Shown here piece after piece: positions 23,336-32,688 of a stretch of 64,000 nt of DNA. Every line of letters begins with the position of its first letter. The first letter of the stretch is position 1. The position numbers and the translations under genes are program-made. Source of the DNA: Flavobacteriales bacterium (GTDB taxonomy: Bacteria; Bacteroidota; Bacteroidia; Flavobacteriales_F; PHOS-HE28); the NCBI GenBank assembly GCA_016710685.1, contig JADJVC010000006.1, positions 310,001-374,000 on the forward strand, in the 5' to 3' direction. The notes beneath the pieces are model-generated. The model was not told the DNA's origin. It saw only the letters and a list, made by a program, of their open reading frames with translations, and searched no databases.

Positions 23336-25795
23336 TCAACTGCCGTGAACAAAAACCCGCTTCACCCGCGGACTGATCGAGGTGAGCGCCTCATAGGCAA
23401 TGGTGCCCAGGTCGCGCGCATATTCCTGCACGGGGTGTGTTGCATTGAACACGATGGCATCGTCACCGGCCGCGCAAGCGATGCCTGTAACATCCACCAT
23501 GCACATGTCCATGCAGATGGCACCGACCGTTCGCGCTTCCTTGCCGTTGATCCACAAGCGCCCACGACTTTCACCTAAGCGGCGGGACAAGCCGTCCGCG
23601 TAGCCGATGGGCAGCACGGCGATGCGTGTCGCCTTCGTAACGTGCACCTTGCGTCCGTAGCTGATGCTGTCCCCGGCTGGAATTTCCTTGATCTGCGCGA
23701 TCACCGTGCGCAGCGTTTCAACGGGTTGCAGTTGTGCGGTTTCCTGCGCGTTCGCGCCGATGCCGTGCAGGCCGATGCCGAGCCGCACCATGTCGAACCG
23801 GGCATCCGGAAAGCGCGTGGCACCAGCGGAATTTGCGATGTGCAACAACGGCGCGTATCCCAGCGTGTCCGTAACGGCTGCGGAAAGCGAACGGAAAAGC
23901 GCGATCTGTTCCCGCGTGAAAACGTCGTGTTGCGGATCTTCGCTGGCGGCCAAGTGGGAGAGGATGGAGGCTACGCGCAATGTCTTGGTTCCGCGCAACA
24001 CTTCCAGCATGTCCGGCACTTCGCCCGGCATAAAGCCCAGGCGGTGCATGCCAGTGTCCAGCTTGATGTGGACCGGTGGCGGATCCGGCACGTGTGCAGC
24101 AAAATCCACGGCGGACTTCAGTGAACGCAGGTCGTACACCTCCGTTTCCAGGCGATAGCGGTGCAGCGTTTCCATCGGCACCGGCTCGGGATTCATTACC
24201 AGCACCGGCGTGCGGATGCCTTGCCTGCGCAACTCGATGCCCTCGTCCGCGTAGGCTACGCCCAGCCATGCCACCTGCTCATGCGCGAAGAAGCGCGCGA
24301 GCTCAACAGCGCCGCTGCCGTAGCCGCCCGCCTTCACCATCGCCATGATCCGCACCTGTGGTCCGCACAGTTCGCGGTAGTGGTTCAGGTTGTGGCGCAT
24401 CGCCTCCAGGTCCACTTCCATCACTGTGCCGTGCGTGCGCTCTTCCCAGCGCTCCACCACGCGCTCCAGGCCGAAGCTGCGCGCACCTTTCACCAATGTT
24501 ACAGCGCCTTGCACCGGCGGTTCCGGAAAGGCTTGCAACAACGCAACGGCATCCGGAAAGAACCTTGTGCCTTCCGGAAAGAGCGCAGCATTTTCCTGCA
24601 TGCCGGGGCCGATACCGATCAACCTTTCAACTCCGGCAGCATGTAGCAAACCCGCGATGCGCCGGTGCAGTTGCGCGGGGTCTTCGCCGCTTTCCGCAAT
24701 GTCCGACAACACCACCGCCTTCGGCCTTCCCGCCGCGGTGCGCGCCAGTTGCGATAATGCGATGGTGAGCGATGCGAGGTCGTTGCTGTACGCATCGTTT
24801 AGCAAGGTGCTGTTGTTCAGGCCCGGCAACAATTCGAGCCGCATGCTCACGGGACGCAGCATTTTCAAGCGTTCCGCGATCACATCCGGAGCATGTCCGA
24901 GGTGCAGCATTAACGCCGCACAGTGCATCGCGTTTTCCACGGAAGCACTGTCGATGAACGGCACGGCCAGCTCGAATTCCTTGCCGTCCCAACGCAATGA
25001 AAGCCGGGTTTCCCGGTCGCTGATGCGCTCGTCCAGCATGCGCAAGGCGGCGCTTTCATGCCTCCCCCAGCCCAGCAATTGAACGCCGTTCAGATTTCGC
25101 AATGCAGCGCATAGAACAGGTTGGTCCGCGCAATGGATCACCGTTTTCGCTTGTGCGAAGAGCAACGCCTTTTCGTTCGCCTTTTCCGCATCGTCCTTGA
25201 AATGCGCACTGTGCGCGGGGCCGATGTTGGTGAAGATGCCGATGGTGGGCGCGATGATCCGGGCCAGCACCGCCATTTCCCCCGGCTCGCTGATGCCCGC
25301 CTCGAAAATGCCCAACGTATCCTCCGCACCAATTTCCCAAACGCTCAACGGCACGCCCACTTGGCTGTTCCAACTGCCGGGACTGCGCACGATCCGTTCT
25401 TCCGGCGAAAGCAATTGGCTGAGCCATTCCTTCACCACGGTTTTGCCGTTGCTGCCGGTGATGCCGACCACCGGAATAGCGAACTGCGCGCGGTGCCATG
25501 CCGCCAGCGCCTGCAAAGCTTTCAGCGTATCCGCCACTTCCACGGCGCTTTCACCGGTCTCAAGTTGGACACTGCCTTTGCGCAGTAGGAAAGTCTTAAC
25601 GCCGCGTCGCCGCGCTTCCGCCACATAACGGTGCCCGTCGTGGTGCTTTCCGCCCAAGGCGATGAAGAGCGTTTCTTCCGGCGGAAAAGGTTGCCGCGTA
25701 TCGATGCTGAGTTGCGCGATGCGGCGGTCCGCGCCATGCAACACGCCACCGGTGGCCGCGGCGATCTCGCTCAGCAGCCGTCCTTCACGCATCAC
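23336..25795 (-). CDS. Bifunctional MurF ligase / alanine racemase
   Basis: An 819-residue fusion typical of Bacteroidota. Residues ~1-440 are UDP-MurNAc-tripeptide--D-Ala-D-Ala ligase (ATP loop GITGSNGKTVVKEWL, NDAYSND region), the last cytoplasmic step of the peptidoglycan precursor. Residues ~450-819 are a PLP-dependent alanine racemase (VDLEAMRHNLNHYRELCG, then VKAGGYGSGAVELA with the PLP Lys, and the substrate-side YGRKVHVTKATRIAVLPIGYADGLSR). The N-terminal racemase motif reads MVKAGGYGSG where single-domain racemases have VKANAYGHG; the Lys is kept. In one chain the enzyme makes D-Ala and uses D-Ala-D-Ala. It overlaps the tdk stop by 4 nt. Confidence 0.94.
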   Translation of the reverse strand: MMREGRLLSEIAAATGGVLHGADRRIAQLSIDTRQPFPPEETLFIALGGKHHDGHRYVAEARRRGVKTFLLRKGSVQLETGESAVEVADTLKALQALAAWHRAQFAIPVVGITGSNGKTVVKEWLSQLLSPEERIVRSPGSWNSQVGVPLSVWEIGAEDTLGIFEAGISEPGEMAVLARIIAPTIGIFTNIGPAHSAHFKDDAEKANEKALLFAQAKTVIHCADQPVLCAALRNLNGVQLLGWGRHESAALRMLDERISDRETRLSLRWDGKEFELAVPFIDSASVENAMHCAALMLHLGHAPDVIAERLKMLRPVSMRLELLPGLNNSTLLNDAYSNDLASLTIALSQLARTAAGRPKAVVLSDIAESGEDPAQLHRRIAGLLHAAGVERLIGIGPGMQENAALFPEGTRFFPDAVALLQAFPEPPVQGAVTLVKGARSFGLERVVERWEERTHGTVMEVDLEAMRHNLNHYRELCGPQVRIMAMVKAGGYGSGAVELARFFAHEQVAWLGVAYADEGIELRRQGIRTPVLVMNPEPVPMETLHRYRLETEVYDLRSLKSAVDFAAHVPDPPPVHIKLDTGMHRLGFMPGEVPDMLEVLRGTKTLRVASILSHLAASEDPQHDVFTREQIALFRSLSAAVTDTLGYAPLLHIANSAGATRFPDARFDMVRLGIGLHGIGANAQETAQLQPVETLRTVIAQIKEIPAGDSISYGRKVHVTKATRIAVLPIGYADGLSRRLGESRGRLWINGKEARTVGAICMDMCMVDVTGIACAAGDDAIVFNATHPVQEYARDLGTIAYEALTSISPRVKRVFVHGS

Positions 25796-26400
25796 GGAAA
25801 CAAGGTGTTCTTGGCGCCGGATTTTTCCGCGCGGGCATCATCGAAACACTGGCGGCACAGCGGCTCGTAGCTGTCTGTTTCGCCCAGCAGGATCAAGCGT
25901 TCGCTGGCGTTGGTGCGGTGGCTGAAGGTGGCCAGTTCGCCACAACGCATGCAGATGGCATGCACTTTCGTTACAAATTCTGCGATGGCCAACAACTGCG
26001 GCATCGGCCCGAAAGGCCGGCCTTGGAAGTCCATGTCCAGCCCCGCCACAATGACGCGCACACCTTGCGACGCCAATTGCTCGCACACGCGCGGCAAACC
26101 CTCGTCGAAGAACTGCGCTTCATCGATCCCCACCACTTGCATGTCGCCAGCCTGTTGCAGCAGCGCCGCGCTGTCACGCACCGGAATGCTGGGGATGGCG
26201 CGCTTGTCGTGGCTCACCACGTCGCTCTCGTGGTAGCGGGTGTCGGTGCCGGGCTTGAAGATGCCCACCTTCTGTTTGGCGAATTCCGCGCGGCGTAAAC
26301 GGCGTATCAATTCCTCGGTCTTTCCGGAGAACATGCTGCCACAGACCACTTCGATCCAGCCCTTTCTTCGGGTGCCGCTTCGGGTGTGTTCCAGGAACAT
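25792..26400 (-). CDS. tdk: Thymidine kinase
   Basis: A 202-residue type II thymidine kinase that phosphorylates thymidine to dTMP (salvage). Seen are the P-loop GSMFSGKT (about 21-28), DEAQFFD, the lasso-region GLDMDFQGRPFGPMP, and two zinc-binding Cys pairs (CMRCG and CRQC). The frame is open to 26520, but homology starts near FLEHTRSGTRRKGWIEVVCG, so the ATG at 26400 is used. It is transcribed with murF-alr (ATGA overlap) and divergent from the operon at 26500. Confidence 0.94.
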   Translation of the reverse strand: MFLEHTRSGTRRKGWIEVVCGSMFSGKTEELIRRLRRAEFAKQKVGIFKPGTDTRYHESDVVSHDKRAIPSIPVRDSAALLQQAGDMQVVGIDEAQFFDEGLPRVCEQLASQGVRVIVAGLDMDFQGRPFGPMPQLLAIAEFVTKVHAICMRCGELATFSHRTNASERLILLGETDSYEPLCRQCFDDARAEKSGAKNTLFP

Positions 26401-26499
26401 GTTCGGGGTGGACTTGCTGGCCGTAGGATGCACCAACTTTGGTGCCCATTTGGGAAGCGCCGCGAATTTAGCGAATTTCGCGGGGCAACGAACACGCAC

Positions 26500-27420
26500 A
26501 TGTCCGATAAAAAAGGCCACGAACGCATGCAGGAACTCACCGATTCCCTGAGCCGCGCCATGGGCCGTTTACAGGAAGGTAAGCTGGGCTTGGAAGACCT
26601 GGAACAGGCTACAACCGACGCACGGCTGCTCTTTGAACGCCTGGTGGTGCTGCGCCACAAACTGCGCGAAGCCGCCGTGGGCCACGCCCCGAAAGGCCAA
26701 GGGCAGAACGGCAATTCGCAAGTGGCCGAAGCCGTTATGGCACCCTTGCGGTTGGACACCCGCCCGTCGGAACCACCCGTCCACCAGACTTCGCTTATCG
26801 ACGCCATCGCCGAAACCGAAAGCATCGTTCCAGCGCCGAAAAAGGCCGAAAAGCCGAAAGCCGAAAAGCCTGTTCAGCCGAAGACGGTGCCTGCCGAAAA
26901 GCCTGCTGAGCCGAAAGCCGAAATAGCCGCCGAGCCAGTAAAAGCCGAAAAGCCGCAGAAAAGCGAGGAGCCAGTGGCTGAAGCAGAAATAACGGAAGCG
27001 CCGAAGGCCGAAAAGCCCAAGGCCGAAGAACCAAAGACCAAAGAACCGGTTGCCGAAAAGCCGAAAGCCGAAGAGCCGAAAGTCGAGGAGCCTAAGGCCC
27101 AAGTGCCGAAAGTGCCGACGCTGAATACGGTGAAGGCAGCCGAGGAGCGCCCCGTAACCGTAGCCGACAAGCTGGAGCAGGCTCCTGTGGCAGATCTGCG
27201 GAAGGCCATTGCCTTGAGCCAAAAATTCTGGTTCGTGGCCGAATTGTTCAGCGGCGAGCGGGACCGTTACGAAAAATCCATCGATGCATTGAACGGCATG
27301 GACGGCCTTACGTCGGCGAACACGTATTTGGAGAACGAAGTGTTGGCGAAATTGTCCAAGCAGCCAGGCGAAGTGGCCGATACCTTCCGGGAGCTTCTGA
27401 AGCGCCGGTTCCGCGCATGA
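26500..27420 (+). CDS. Conserved hypothetical protein with Lys/Glu/Pro-rich repeat linker
   Basis: A 306-residue protein. The N-terminal ~60 residues form a helical hairpin (ERMQELTDSLSRAMGRLQEGKLGLEDLEQATTDARLLFERL), residues ~105-215 are a low-complexity linker of 'EKPKAEEPK' type repeats (TonB-like composition), and the C-terminal ~80 residues form a compact helical domain (ADLRKAIALSQKFWFVAELFSGERDRYEKSIDALNGM) that appears conserved in Bacteroidota. No membrane segment is seen. The ATG at 26500 starts at the homologous region; the open frame upstream overlaps the tdk promoter. It is coupled to the M28 peptidase by an ATGA overlap. Confidence 0.8.
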   Translation: MSDKKGHERMQELTDSLSRAMGRLQEGKLGLEDLEQATTDARLLFERLVVLRHKLREAAVGHAPKGQGQNGNSQVAEAVMAPLRLDTRPSEPPVHQTSLIDAIAETESIVPAPKKAEKPKAEKPVQPKTVPAEKPAEPKAEIAAEPVKAEKPQKSEEPVAEAEITEAPKAEKPKAEEPKTKEPVAEKPKAEEPKVEEPKAQVPKVPTLNTVKAAEERPVTVADKLEQAPVADLRKAIALSQKFWFVAELFSGERDRYEKSIDALNGMDGLTSANTYLENEVLAKLSKQPGEVADTFRELLKRRFRA

Positions 27421-28685
27421 AGACGTTGGTGACAGCGGTGGTGCTGCTGTGCCACACGCTCCTTTCCGCGCAGCATCCTGCTTCCGTTACGGACATCGCC
27501 CGGCAATACGTGGACACGCTTGCCGCGCCCGGCATGCACGGTCGCGGTTATGTGCAATGCGGCGATAGCCTTGCCGCAGAATGGCTCTCGGCGCAATTCG
27601 ACCGCATCGGTTTGGAAAAACTGGATGGCAACCGCTTTCAGCCGTTCAGCTTTCCGGTGAACACCTTCCCCGATAGTGTGAAGCTGCGCATCGGCGGCAA
27701 GGACCTGCGTCCCGGGCTGGACTTCATCACGGACCCCGCTTCTGGCAGCGATCACGGCGCGTTCAACATGTTGCGCATCACGTTGGAAGATCTTTCCGTG
27801 GAACGAAAAACACAAACTTGGCAGACGCTCGAAGGCCGTATCGCATTGCTGCGTTTCCCCGCAACAACCAACCGTGATTCACTGGCCTTGTTCGCGAAAC
27901 TCGCTGAAGAAGTGGCGCAACACGCACCAGTAATTCGCCAAGGCGGTGCGAAGTTGACCTGGAGCGTGGCGCTGGAAGCCTTGCCCCACGCGGTGATCGA
28001 ACTGCGCGAAGGCGTGATGCCGGACACCGCCACCGTGGCCGTGATCAACGTGAAAAACAGACTGGTCCCGAAACATGACGCGCGCAACGTGTTCGGTGTG
28101 GTGCGCTCGAAAAAGCGCAACGCGCCGTGGGTTTTGGTGACTGCGCATTACGACCACCTCGGGCAAATGGGGCCGGACGCCATCTACCCCGGCGCTAACG
28201 ACAACGCCAGCGGAACCGCCATGCTGCTTTGCCTTGCGGAATGGTTCAAAGCCCATCCGCCAAAAGCGAATTTGCTTTTCATTTCGTTCGCCGGCGAAGA
28301 GGCCGGATTGCTCGGCTCCTCATGGTGCGCAGCGCATCCGCCAATTGACCTGCAACGCGTGAAGTTGCTGGTAAACTTGGACCTCAACGGCACCGGCGAA
28401 GACGGCATCACCGTGGTGAATGCGGTGGAACAGAAGAAAATCTTTGACAAGCTCGTCGCCATCAACAAACGCAGCAAGGACCTGCCCCAGGTGAAGCCAC
28501 GCGGGCCCGCGTGCAACAGCGACCATTGCCCGTTCGCGCAGCTCGGTGTACCCTCGATCTTCATCTACACCATGGGCGGCGTAAGCTTTTACCACGACGT
28601 GCAGGATCGCCCGGAGACCTTGCCGCTTACCAAGTTCGACGGGCTGTATCGCACACTGGTCACCCTCATTCAAAAGTTGAAATGA
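27417..28685 (+). CDS. Secreted M28 family zinc aminopeptidase
   Basis: A 422-residue exported metallopeptidase. Signal peptide: KTLVTAVVLLCHTLLSAQ. The two-zinc site of clan MH is complete: TAHYDHLG (His), GANDNASGT (bridging Asp), GEEAGLLGS (catalytic Glu-Glu), NLDLNGTG (Asp) and FYHDVQD (His). It likely removes N-terminal residues from peptides in the periplasm or outside the cell. It is the second gene of a three-gene operon with short stop/start overlaps on both sides. Confidence 0.92.
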   Translation: MKTLVTAVVLLCHTLLSAQHPASVTDIARQYVDTLAAPGMHGRGYVQCGDSLAAEWLSAQFDRIGLEKLDGNRFQPFSFPVNTFPDSVKLRIGGKDLRPGLDFITDPASGSDHGAFNMLRITLEDLSVERKTQTWQTLEGRIALLRFPATTNRDSLALFAKLAEEVAQHAPVIRQGGAKLTWSVALEALPHAVIELREGVMPDTATVAVINVKNRLVPKHDARNVFGVVRSKKRNAPWVLVTAHYDHLGQMGPDAIYPGANDNASGTAMLLCLAEWFKAHPPKANLLFISFAGEEAGLLGSSWCAAHPPIDLQRVKLLVNLDLNGTGEDGITVVNAVEQKKIFDKLVAINKRSKDLPQVKPRGPACNSDHCPFAQLGVPSIFIYTMGGVSFYHDVQDRPETLPLTKFDGLYRTLVTLIQKLK

Positions 28686-29368
28686 GCGACAGCCCTGCAT
28701 CCGGAAAACTCTTCCTCGTGCCCACGCCCATCGGCAACTTGGAAGACATCACCGTGCGCGCCAAACGCATACTTGCGGAAGCCGACGCGGTAATTGCCGA
28801 GGACACGCGCACCAGTGGAAAGCTGCTGCAACTGCTCGGCATCAGCAGGCCGATGATCTCCTTCCATGCGCACAACGAGCACGCCGTGACAGCGCGTTTG
28901 GTGGAACGTATGGTGGCCGGGGAACGCTTTGCACTGGTAAGCGATGCCGGTACGCCCGCCATCAGTGATCCGGGGTTTTTGCTGGTTCGCGAAGCGGTGA
29001 AACAGAACGTGCCGGTGGAGTGTTTGCCCGGTGCAACGGCCATCATTCCTGCACTGGTCAACAGTGGCTTGCCGTGCGACAGGTTCACCTTCGAAGGCTT
29101 TCTGCCGGTGAAAAAAGGCCGCCGCACACGCATGGAAGAGTTGCGCACAGAAGCGCGAACCATGGTGTTTTACGAAAGCCCGCATCGCATTTTGCGCACC
29201 CTCACGGAGTTGGCGGCAGCCTTCGGGCCGCTGCGCCAGGCAAGTGTTTCCCGCGAAATCAGTAAGCTGCACGAAGAGACCGTGCGCGGCACCTTGGAGG
29301 AACTGGCGGAACATTTCAAGGCCCATGTGCCGCGCGGGGAGTTCGTGTTGTGCGTGGCCGGGGCATGA
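28682..29368 (+). CDS. rsmI: 16S rRNA (cytidine1402-2'-O)-methyltransferase
   Basis: A 228-residue RsmI, which methylates the ribose of C1402 in the 16S rRNA decoding centre. It has the tetrapyrrole-methylase fold with hallmark LFLVPTPIGNLEDITVRA at the start, AEDTRTSGKLL, SFHAHNE, LVSDAGTPAISDPG and VECLPGATAIIPAL. The open frame begins upstream inside the M28 gene, but the ATG at 28682 overlaps its stop (ATGA) and matches the family N-terminus. It is somewhat shorter than the E. coli protein (~286 aa), because the C-terminal extension is missing, as in other Bacteroidota. Confidence 0.95.
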   Translation: MSDSPASGKLFLVPTPIGNLEDITVRAKRILAEADAVIAEDTRTSGKLLQLLGISRPMISFHAHNEHAVTARLVERMVAGERFALVSDAGTPAISDPGFLLVREAVKQNVPVECLPGATAIIPALVNSGLPCDRFTFEGFLPVKKGRRTRMEELRTEARTMVFYESPHRILRTLTELAAAFGPLRQASVSREISKLHEETVRGTLEELAEHFKAHVPRGEFVLCVAGA

Positions 29369-29451
29369 TCTTTGCCAACGACGTGCTGGAAGGCAACCCT
29401 CTTTTCCGAAAACGAAAACTTCACGCTAACTTTCGAGGGCATTTCAACACC

Positions 29452-30030
29452 ATGCGTATCGCGCTTTTGCTTTCATCTTTTATGCTCGTGGCAGCGGCTG
29501 TGGGGCAGAACCAAGTGTTCTGGAAAGCGGAGGACTACCCCGATTCAGGCATGACGGTGCTTGGCGACATCAACGTGGAACCGCACATGGGGCGCTTCGT
29601 CATTACCTACGAGGTGGGCGGCGACAAGAAGACCACGGCCTGCCGCAAGATCTGGGGCTTCCAATTCGACCACATGCTTTACCGGATCGCGCCGGAAGGC
29701 AAAGTTCCTGTTCGGCTCATGGCCCAAGGCGCGGTCTTTTATTGGGAGAACGGCTTCGCACATTTGCGCATGCAACGCGATTCCGTGGAAGCAGCCGCGT
29801 ACGACTTCGGTCGCTTCTCTTACATGAGCAAGGACCGGATGAGCGAGATCGTACCAGCCTGTTTCGAAGGAAAAGGAATGACCAAAGCCGCCAAACAATT
29901 CAAGGACAGTTACTCGGCCTACGCTGACATGCTGGGCTGCATCGGCGCAGGGACCGACATGGATTCCACACGCCAATGCGTGGTGAACTATGAGGTTGCT
30001 GTGGAAGAGGGAAAGGCTGCGAAACCTTGA
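29452..30030 (+). CDS. Hypothetical secreted protein
   Basis: A 192-residue protein with a signal peptide (RIALLLSSFMLVAAAVGQ). The mature part (FWKAEDYPDSGMTVLGDINVEPHMGRFVITYEVGGDKKTTACRKIWGFQFD...) has no motif I recognise; it contains several Cys that could pair in the periplasm. TAACTTTC at 29427-29434 resembles a -7 element 18 nt upstream. It follows rsmI by 83 nt and may be a separate unit. Confidence 0.7.
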   Translation: MRIALLLSSFMLVAAAVGQNQVFWKAEDYPDSGMTVLGDINVEPHMGRFVITYEVGGDKKTTACRKIWGFQFDHMLYRIAPEGKVPVRLMAQGAVFYWENGFAHLRMQRDSVEAAAYDFGRFSYMSKDRMSEIVPACFEGKGMTKAAKQFKDSYSAYADMLGCIGAGTDMDSTRQCVVNYEVAVEEGKAAKP

Positions 30031-30138
30031 ATTAGTGGGTAGTTGTCAGGCGTGGCCGCGACCGGCCTCAGTTGCATGTTAGCTCCATCAGGGGCCTCCG
30101 TTTCGGGACGCTGATGTTTCGTGGATTAGCTTCCCCCC

Positions 30139-31155
30139 ATGAAAGCATGGCAGCTCACAGCCCACGGAGATCCAACCAAGGTGTTGGCACTACGTGATCT
30201 CCCGGATCCCGCGCCCAAAACCGGTGAAGTGCTTATCCGCAGCGAAGGCTTCGGCTTGAACTACGCGGACGTGATGGCGGTGAAAGGCCTTTACCGCGAT
30301 GCGCCGCCGCCACCGTGCATCATCGGCTATGAGACCGTGGGCCGCGTTGAACAATGTGGTGAAGGTGTTCCCTCCGATCTTTCAGGCAAGCGCGTGCTGG
30401 CCATGACGCGCTTCGGAGGTTACGCCGAACTGGCCTGCACGGACCACCGTGCCGTGGCGGAGATCCCGGAGGACATGGGCTTGGGCGAAGCATTGGCCAT
30501 GGCGACGCAGGGCGCCACCGCTTGGTACATGGCCATGGTGACAGCACCGTTGCAGACCGGTCACCGTGTGTTAGTACACAGCGCTGCCGGCGGCGTAGGC
30601 CAATTGCTAACCCAGATCGCAGTGCGACAACGATGCGAGGTATACGCCGTTGCCAGCGGGGCCGAAAAGATGGACTACTTGCGCAGCCTTGGCGCACAGC
30701 ACGTGATCGACCGTGGCCAAGGCGACTACCGCGACCAATTGCAGCAGTTGCTCGGAAAAGAACGGCTGGACAGCAGCTTCAACGCCGTGGGTGGCACCAC
30801 GTTCAAAAAGGACATGAGCCTTTTGGGCAGCGGCGGCAAGGTGGTGCTCTTCGGCGGCGCTGAACGCGGTGCCGGAGGAGCGTTAGGCACGTTGCGTTTC
30901 GTGTGGAACATGGGCTTGGTGATCCCGATCTTCCTGATGATGCAAAGCAAGAGCATCATCGGCGTGAACATGTTGCGGATGAGCGAGCACCGGCCCGTGC
31001 TGGTGGGCGCGTGCATGCAAGGTGCGCTTGCAGCGATGCGCGAAGGCTGGCTGAAGCCGAAGGTGCATCAGCTTTTCAGTGCGGAGGAATTGCCACAAGC
31101 GTTAGCCCTGCTTGGCTCCGGGAAGAGCATGGGTAAGGTGGCGGTGAGGTGGTGA
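30139..31155 (+). CDS. Zinc-independent MDR oxidoreductase (NADPH:quinone reductase / VAT-1-like)
   Basis: A 338-residue medium-chain dehydrogenase/reductase. The N-terminal GroES-like domain starts KAWQLTAHGDPTKVLALRDLPDPAP and has NYADVMAVKGLY. The Rossmann domain has VLVHSAAGGVGQLLTQIA (NADPH-binding AAGGVG). Zinc-binding Cys/His of alcohol dehydrogenases are absent, placing it with quinone oxidoreductase / VAT-1 relatives. The substrate is unknown, and no neighbour suggests one. Confidence 0.88.
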   Translation: MKAWQLTAHGDPTKVLALRDLPDPAPKTGEVLIRSEGFGLNYADVMAVKGLYRDAPPPPCIIGYETVGRVEQCGEGVPSDLSGKRVLAMTRFGGYAELACTDHRAVAEIPEDMGLGEALAMATQGATAWYMAMVTAPLQTGHRVLVHSAAGGVGQLLTQIAVRQRCEVYAVASGAEKMDYLRSLGAQHVIDRGQGDYRDQLQQLLGKERLDSSFNAVGGTTFKKDMSLLGSGGKVVLFGGAERGAGGALGTLRFVWNMGLVIPIFLMMQSKSIIGVNMLRMSEHRPVLVGACMQGALAAMREGWLKPKVHQLFSAEELPQALALLGSGKSMGKVAVRW

Positions 31156-31166
31156 GGCAGAACGCT

Positions 31167-31349
31167 TTACTCCTTGGAACTTTCCGGATCATCCACCACC
31201 GGCGTGGGGTCGCCCCCCACATCCTCTTCATCTTCCTCGCTGCGCAAAATTTCGTGCAGGCTGCCCGGAGGTAAGGCGGGTGAGAACGGGTCCGTGCTTT
31301 CGTTGCCTAATGGACGCGGATTGCGTGCGGGCGTTTTCTTAGTATCCAT
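31167..31349 (-). CDS. Small acidic hypothetical protein (60 aa)
   Basis: A 60-residue frame: basic N-terminus (MDTKKTPARNPRPLGNESTD), Pro-rich middle, then a very acidic tail (RSEEDEEDVGGD). It is probably disordered. It lies convergent to the oxidoreductase gene and divergent from aroG. It looks protein-like in composition, but no family is recognised. Confidence 0.5.
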   Translation of the reverse strand: MDTKKTPARNPRPLGNESTDPFSPALPPGSLHEILRSEEDEEDVGGDPTPVVDDPESSKE

Positions 31350-31477
31350 GGCGAATCGTATTTCTTACAAGGTACGCATGAAAGCACCGTGCCGTTCTTC
31401 GCAGGGTCTTCGCGAAGCGAGACCTTGCGTTCACGGTCACATGTAATTGCCCGCCACAACAAACTTCCCCGCCCCAA

Positions 31478-31485
31478 TACCTTTG
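31478..31485 (+). promoter_or_regulatory. -7 promoter element of the DAHP synthase gene (leaderless layout)
   Basis: TACCTTTG fits TAnnTTTG exactly and ends 4 nt before the ATG at 31490, so the mRNA is predicted to begin at the start codon. Confidence 0.65.
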
Positions 31486-31489
31486 CACC

Positions 31490-32629
31490 ATGGCCACCAA
31501 CACCATTGCATCCCTTCCGTTCCAAGACTGGGGCCTCGGCATCGATCGGCCCTTGCTCATCGCCGGGCCTTGCAGCGCGGAAAGTCGCCAGCAGGTCCTT
31601 GAAACGGCTGAAGGCATTGTACGCCACGCGCCGCAGGTGCGCGTGTTCCGCGCGGGTGCTTGGAAGCCACGCACACGGCCTGGCGGTTTTGAAGGCATCG
31701 GTGCCGAGGCGCTGCCGTGGTTGCGCGAGGTGAAGGAGCGGACCGGCATGCTCACCATTACTGAGGTGGCAACGCCCCAACATGTGGAAGCCGCGCTCGC
31801 CAACGGCATCGACATGCTCTGGATCGGTGCACGCACCACGCCAAACCCGTTCAGCGTGCAAGCCATCGCCGATGCGCTCAAGGGCGTGGACATTCCCGTG
31901 TTCGTGAAGAATCCCGTAAGCCCGGACCTTCAACTTTGGATCGGAGCACTGGAACGCTTCAGCGCAGCGGGCATTACGCGCTTGGCCGCCATCCACCGCG
32001 GTTTCCACTGGTTCAGCGATTCGCCTTACCGCAACGATCCCATGTGGGAGTTTCCCATTCGCTTGAAGGCCGCGTTTCCCAAGCTGGAACTGATCTGCGA
32101 CCCCAGCCACATCGGTGGCGACCCCAAGCTGCTCGCGGACATCGCCCAACAGGCGCTCAACCTCAACTTCAGCGGCTTGATGCTGGAGGTCCATTGCGAC
32201 CCGATCAGCGCACGCAGTGATGCTAAACAACAGGTGGAACCCGCGCGATTAGGGGAACTCCTGACTTCGCTTGTTCCACGGAAATCCGCTGCGGAACCTC
32301 ATTTGCGCAACGAACTCCACGAGCACCGCGCCGCCATTGAAAAGCTGGATGCGGACATTGTGCGTCTGCTGGGTGCGCGCATGGACGTGGCCGCGCGGAT
32401 CGGCCTGTTCAAACAAGAGCATAATGTGGCCATTCTTCAGCCGGAATGGTGGATGAAAGTGATGCTGGAACAACAACGTGCAGGCCAAGAGCTGGGGCTG
32501 TCCGAAGCCTTTGTTAAAGCGTTCATGGACACCATCCACGAGGAGAGCATCCGACGCCAAAATCGCGTGTGGGAGGGGCAGGAACTTCCCGTGGGAAACC
32601 AAGGTCCGGCGGTTTTGGCCAAAGAATAG
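31490..32629 (+). CDS. Bifunctional DAHP synthase / chorismate mutase
   Basis: A 379-residue fusion acting at both ends of the shikimate/phenylalanine-tyrosine route. Residues ~15-265 are 3-deoxy-7-phosphoheptulonate synthase of the AroF/KdsA-like class (LLIAGPCSAESRQQVLETA, VFRAGAWKPRTRPGGFEGIG, DPSHIGGDP). Residues ~275-365 are an AroQ chorismate mutase helix bundle (RNELHEHRAAIEKLDADIVRLLGARMDVAARIG). The arrangement is standard in Bacteroidota, where the mutase domain also lets pathway products inhibit the synthase. The layout suggests a leaderless transcript. Confidence 0.93.
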   Translation: MATNTIASLPFQDWGLGIDRPLLIAGPCSAESRQQVLETAEGIVRHAPQVRVFRAGAWKPRTRPGGFEGIGAEALPWLREVKERTGMLTITEVATPQHVEAALANGIDMLWIGARTTPNPFSVQAIADALKGVDIPVFVKNPVSPDLQLWIGALERFSAAGITRLAAIHRGFHWFSDSPYRNDPMWEFPIRLKAAFPKLELICDPSHIGGDPKLLADIAQQALNLNFSGLMLEVHCDPISARSDAKQQVEPARLGELLTSLVPRKSAAEPHLRNELHEHRAAIEKLDADIVRLLGARMDVAARIGLFKQEHNVAILQPEWWMKVMLEQQRAGQELGLSEAFVKAFMDTIHEESIRRQNRVWEGQELPVGNQGPAVLAKE

Positions 32630-32688
32630 ATCATCTGAGACAACGGGATCCACTACCTTCGGGTCTTATTGCTACCGATCCGAACAAC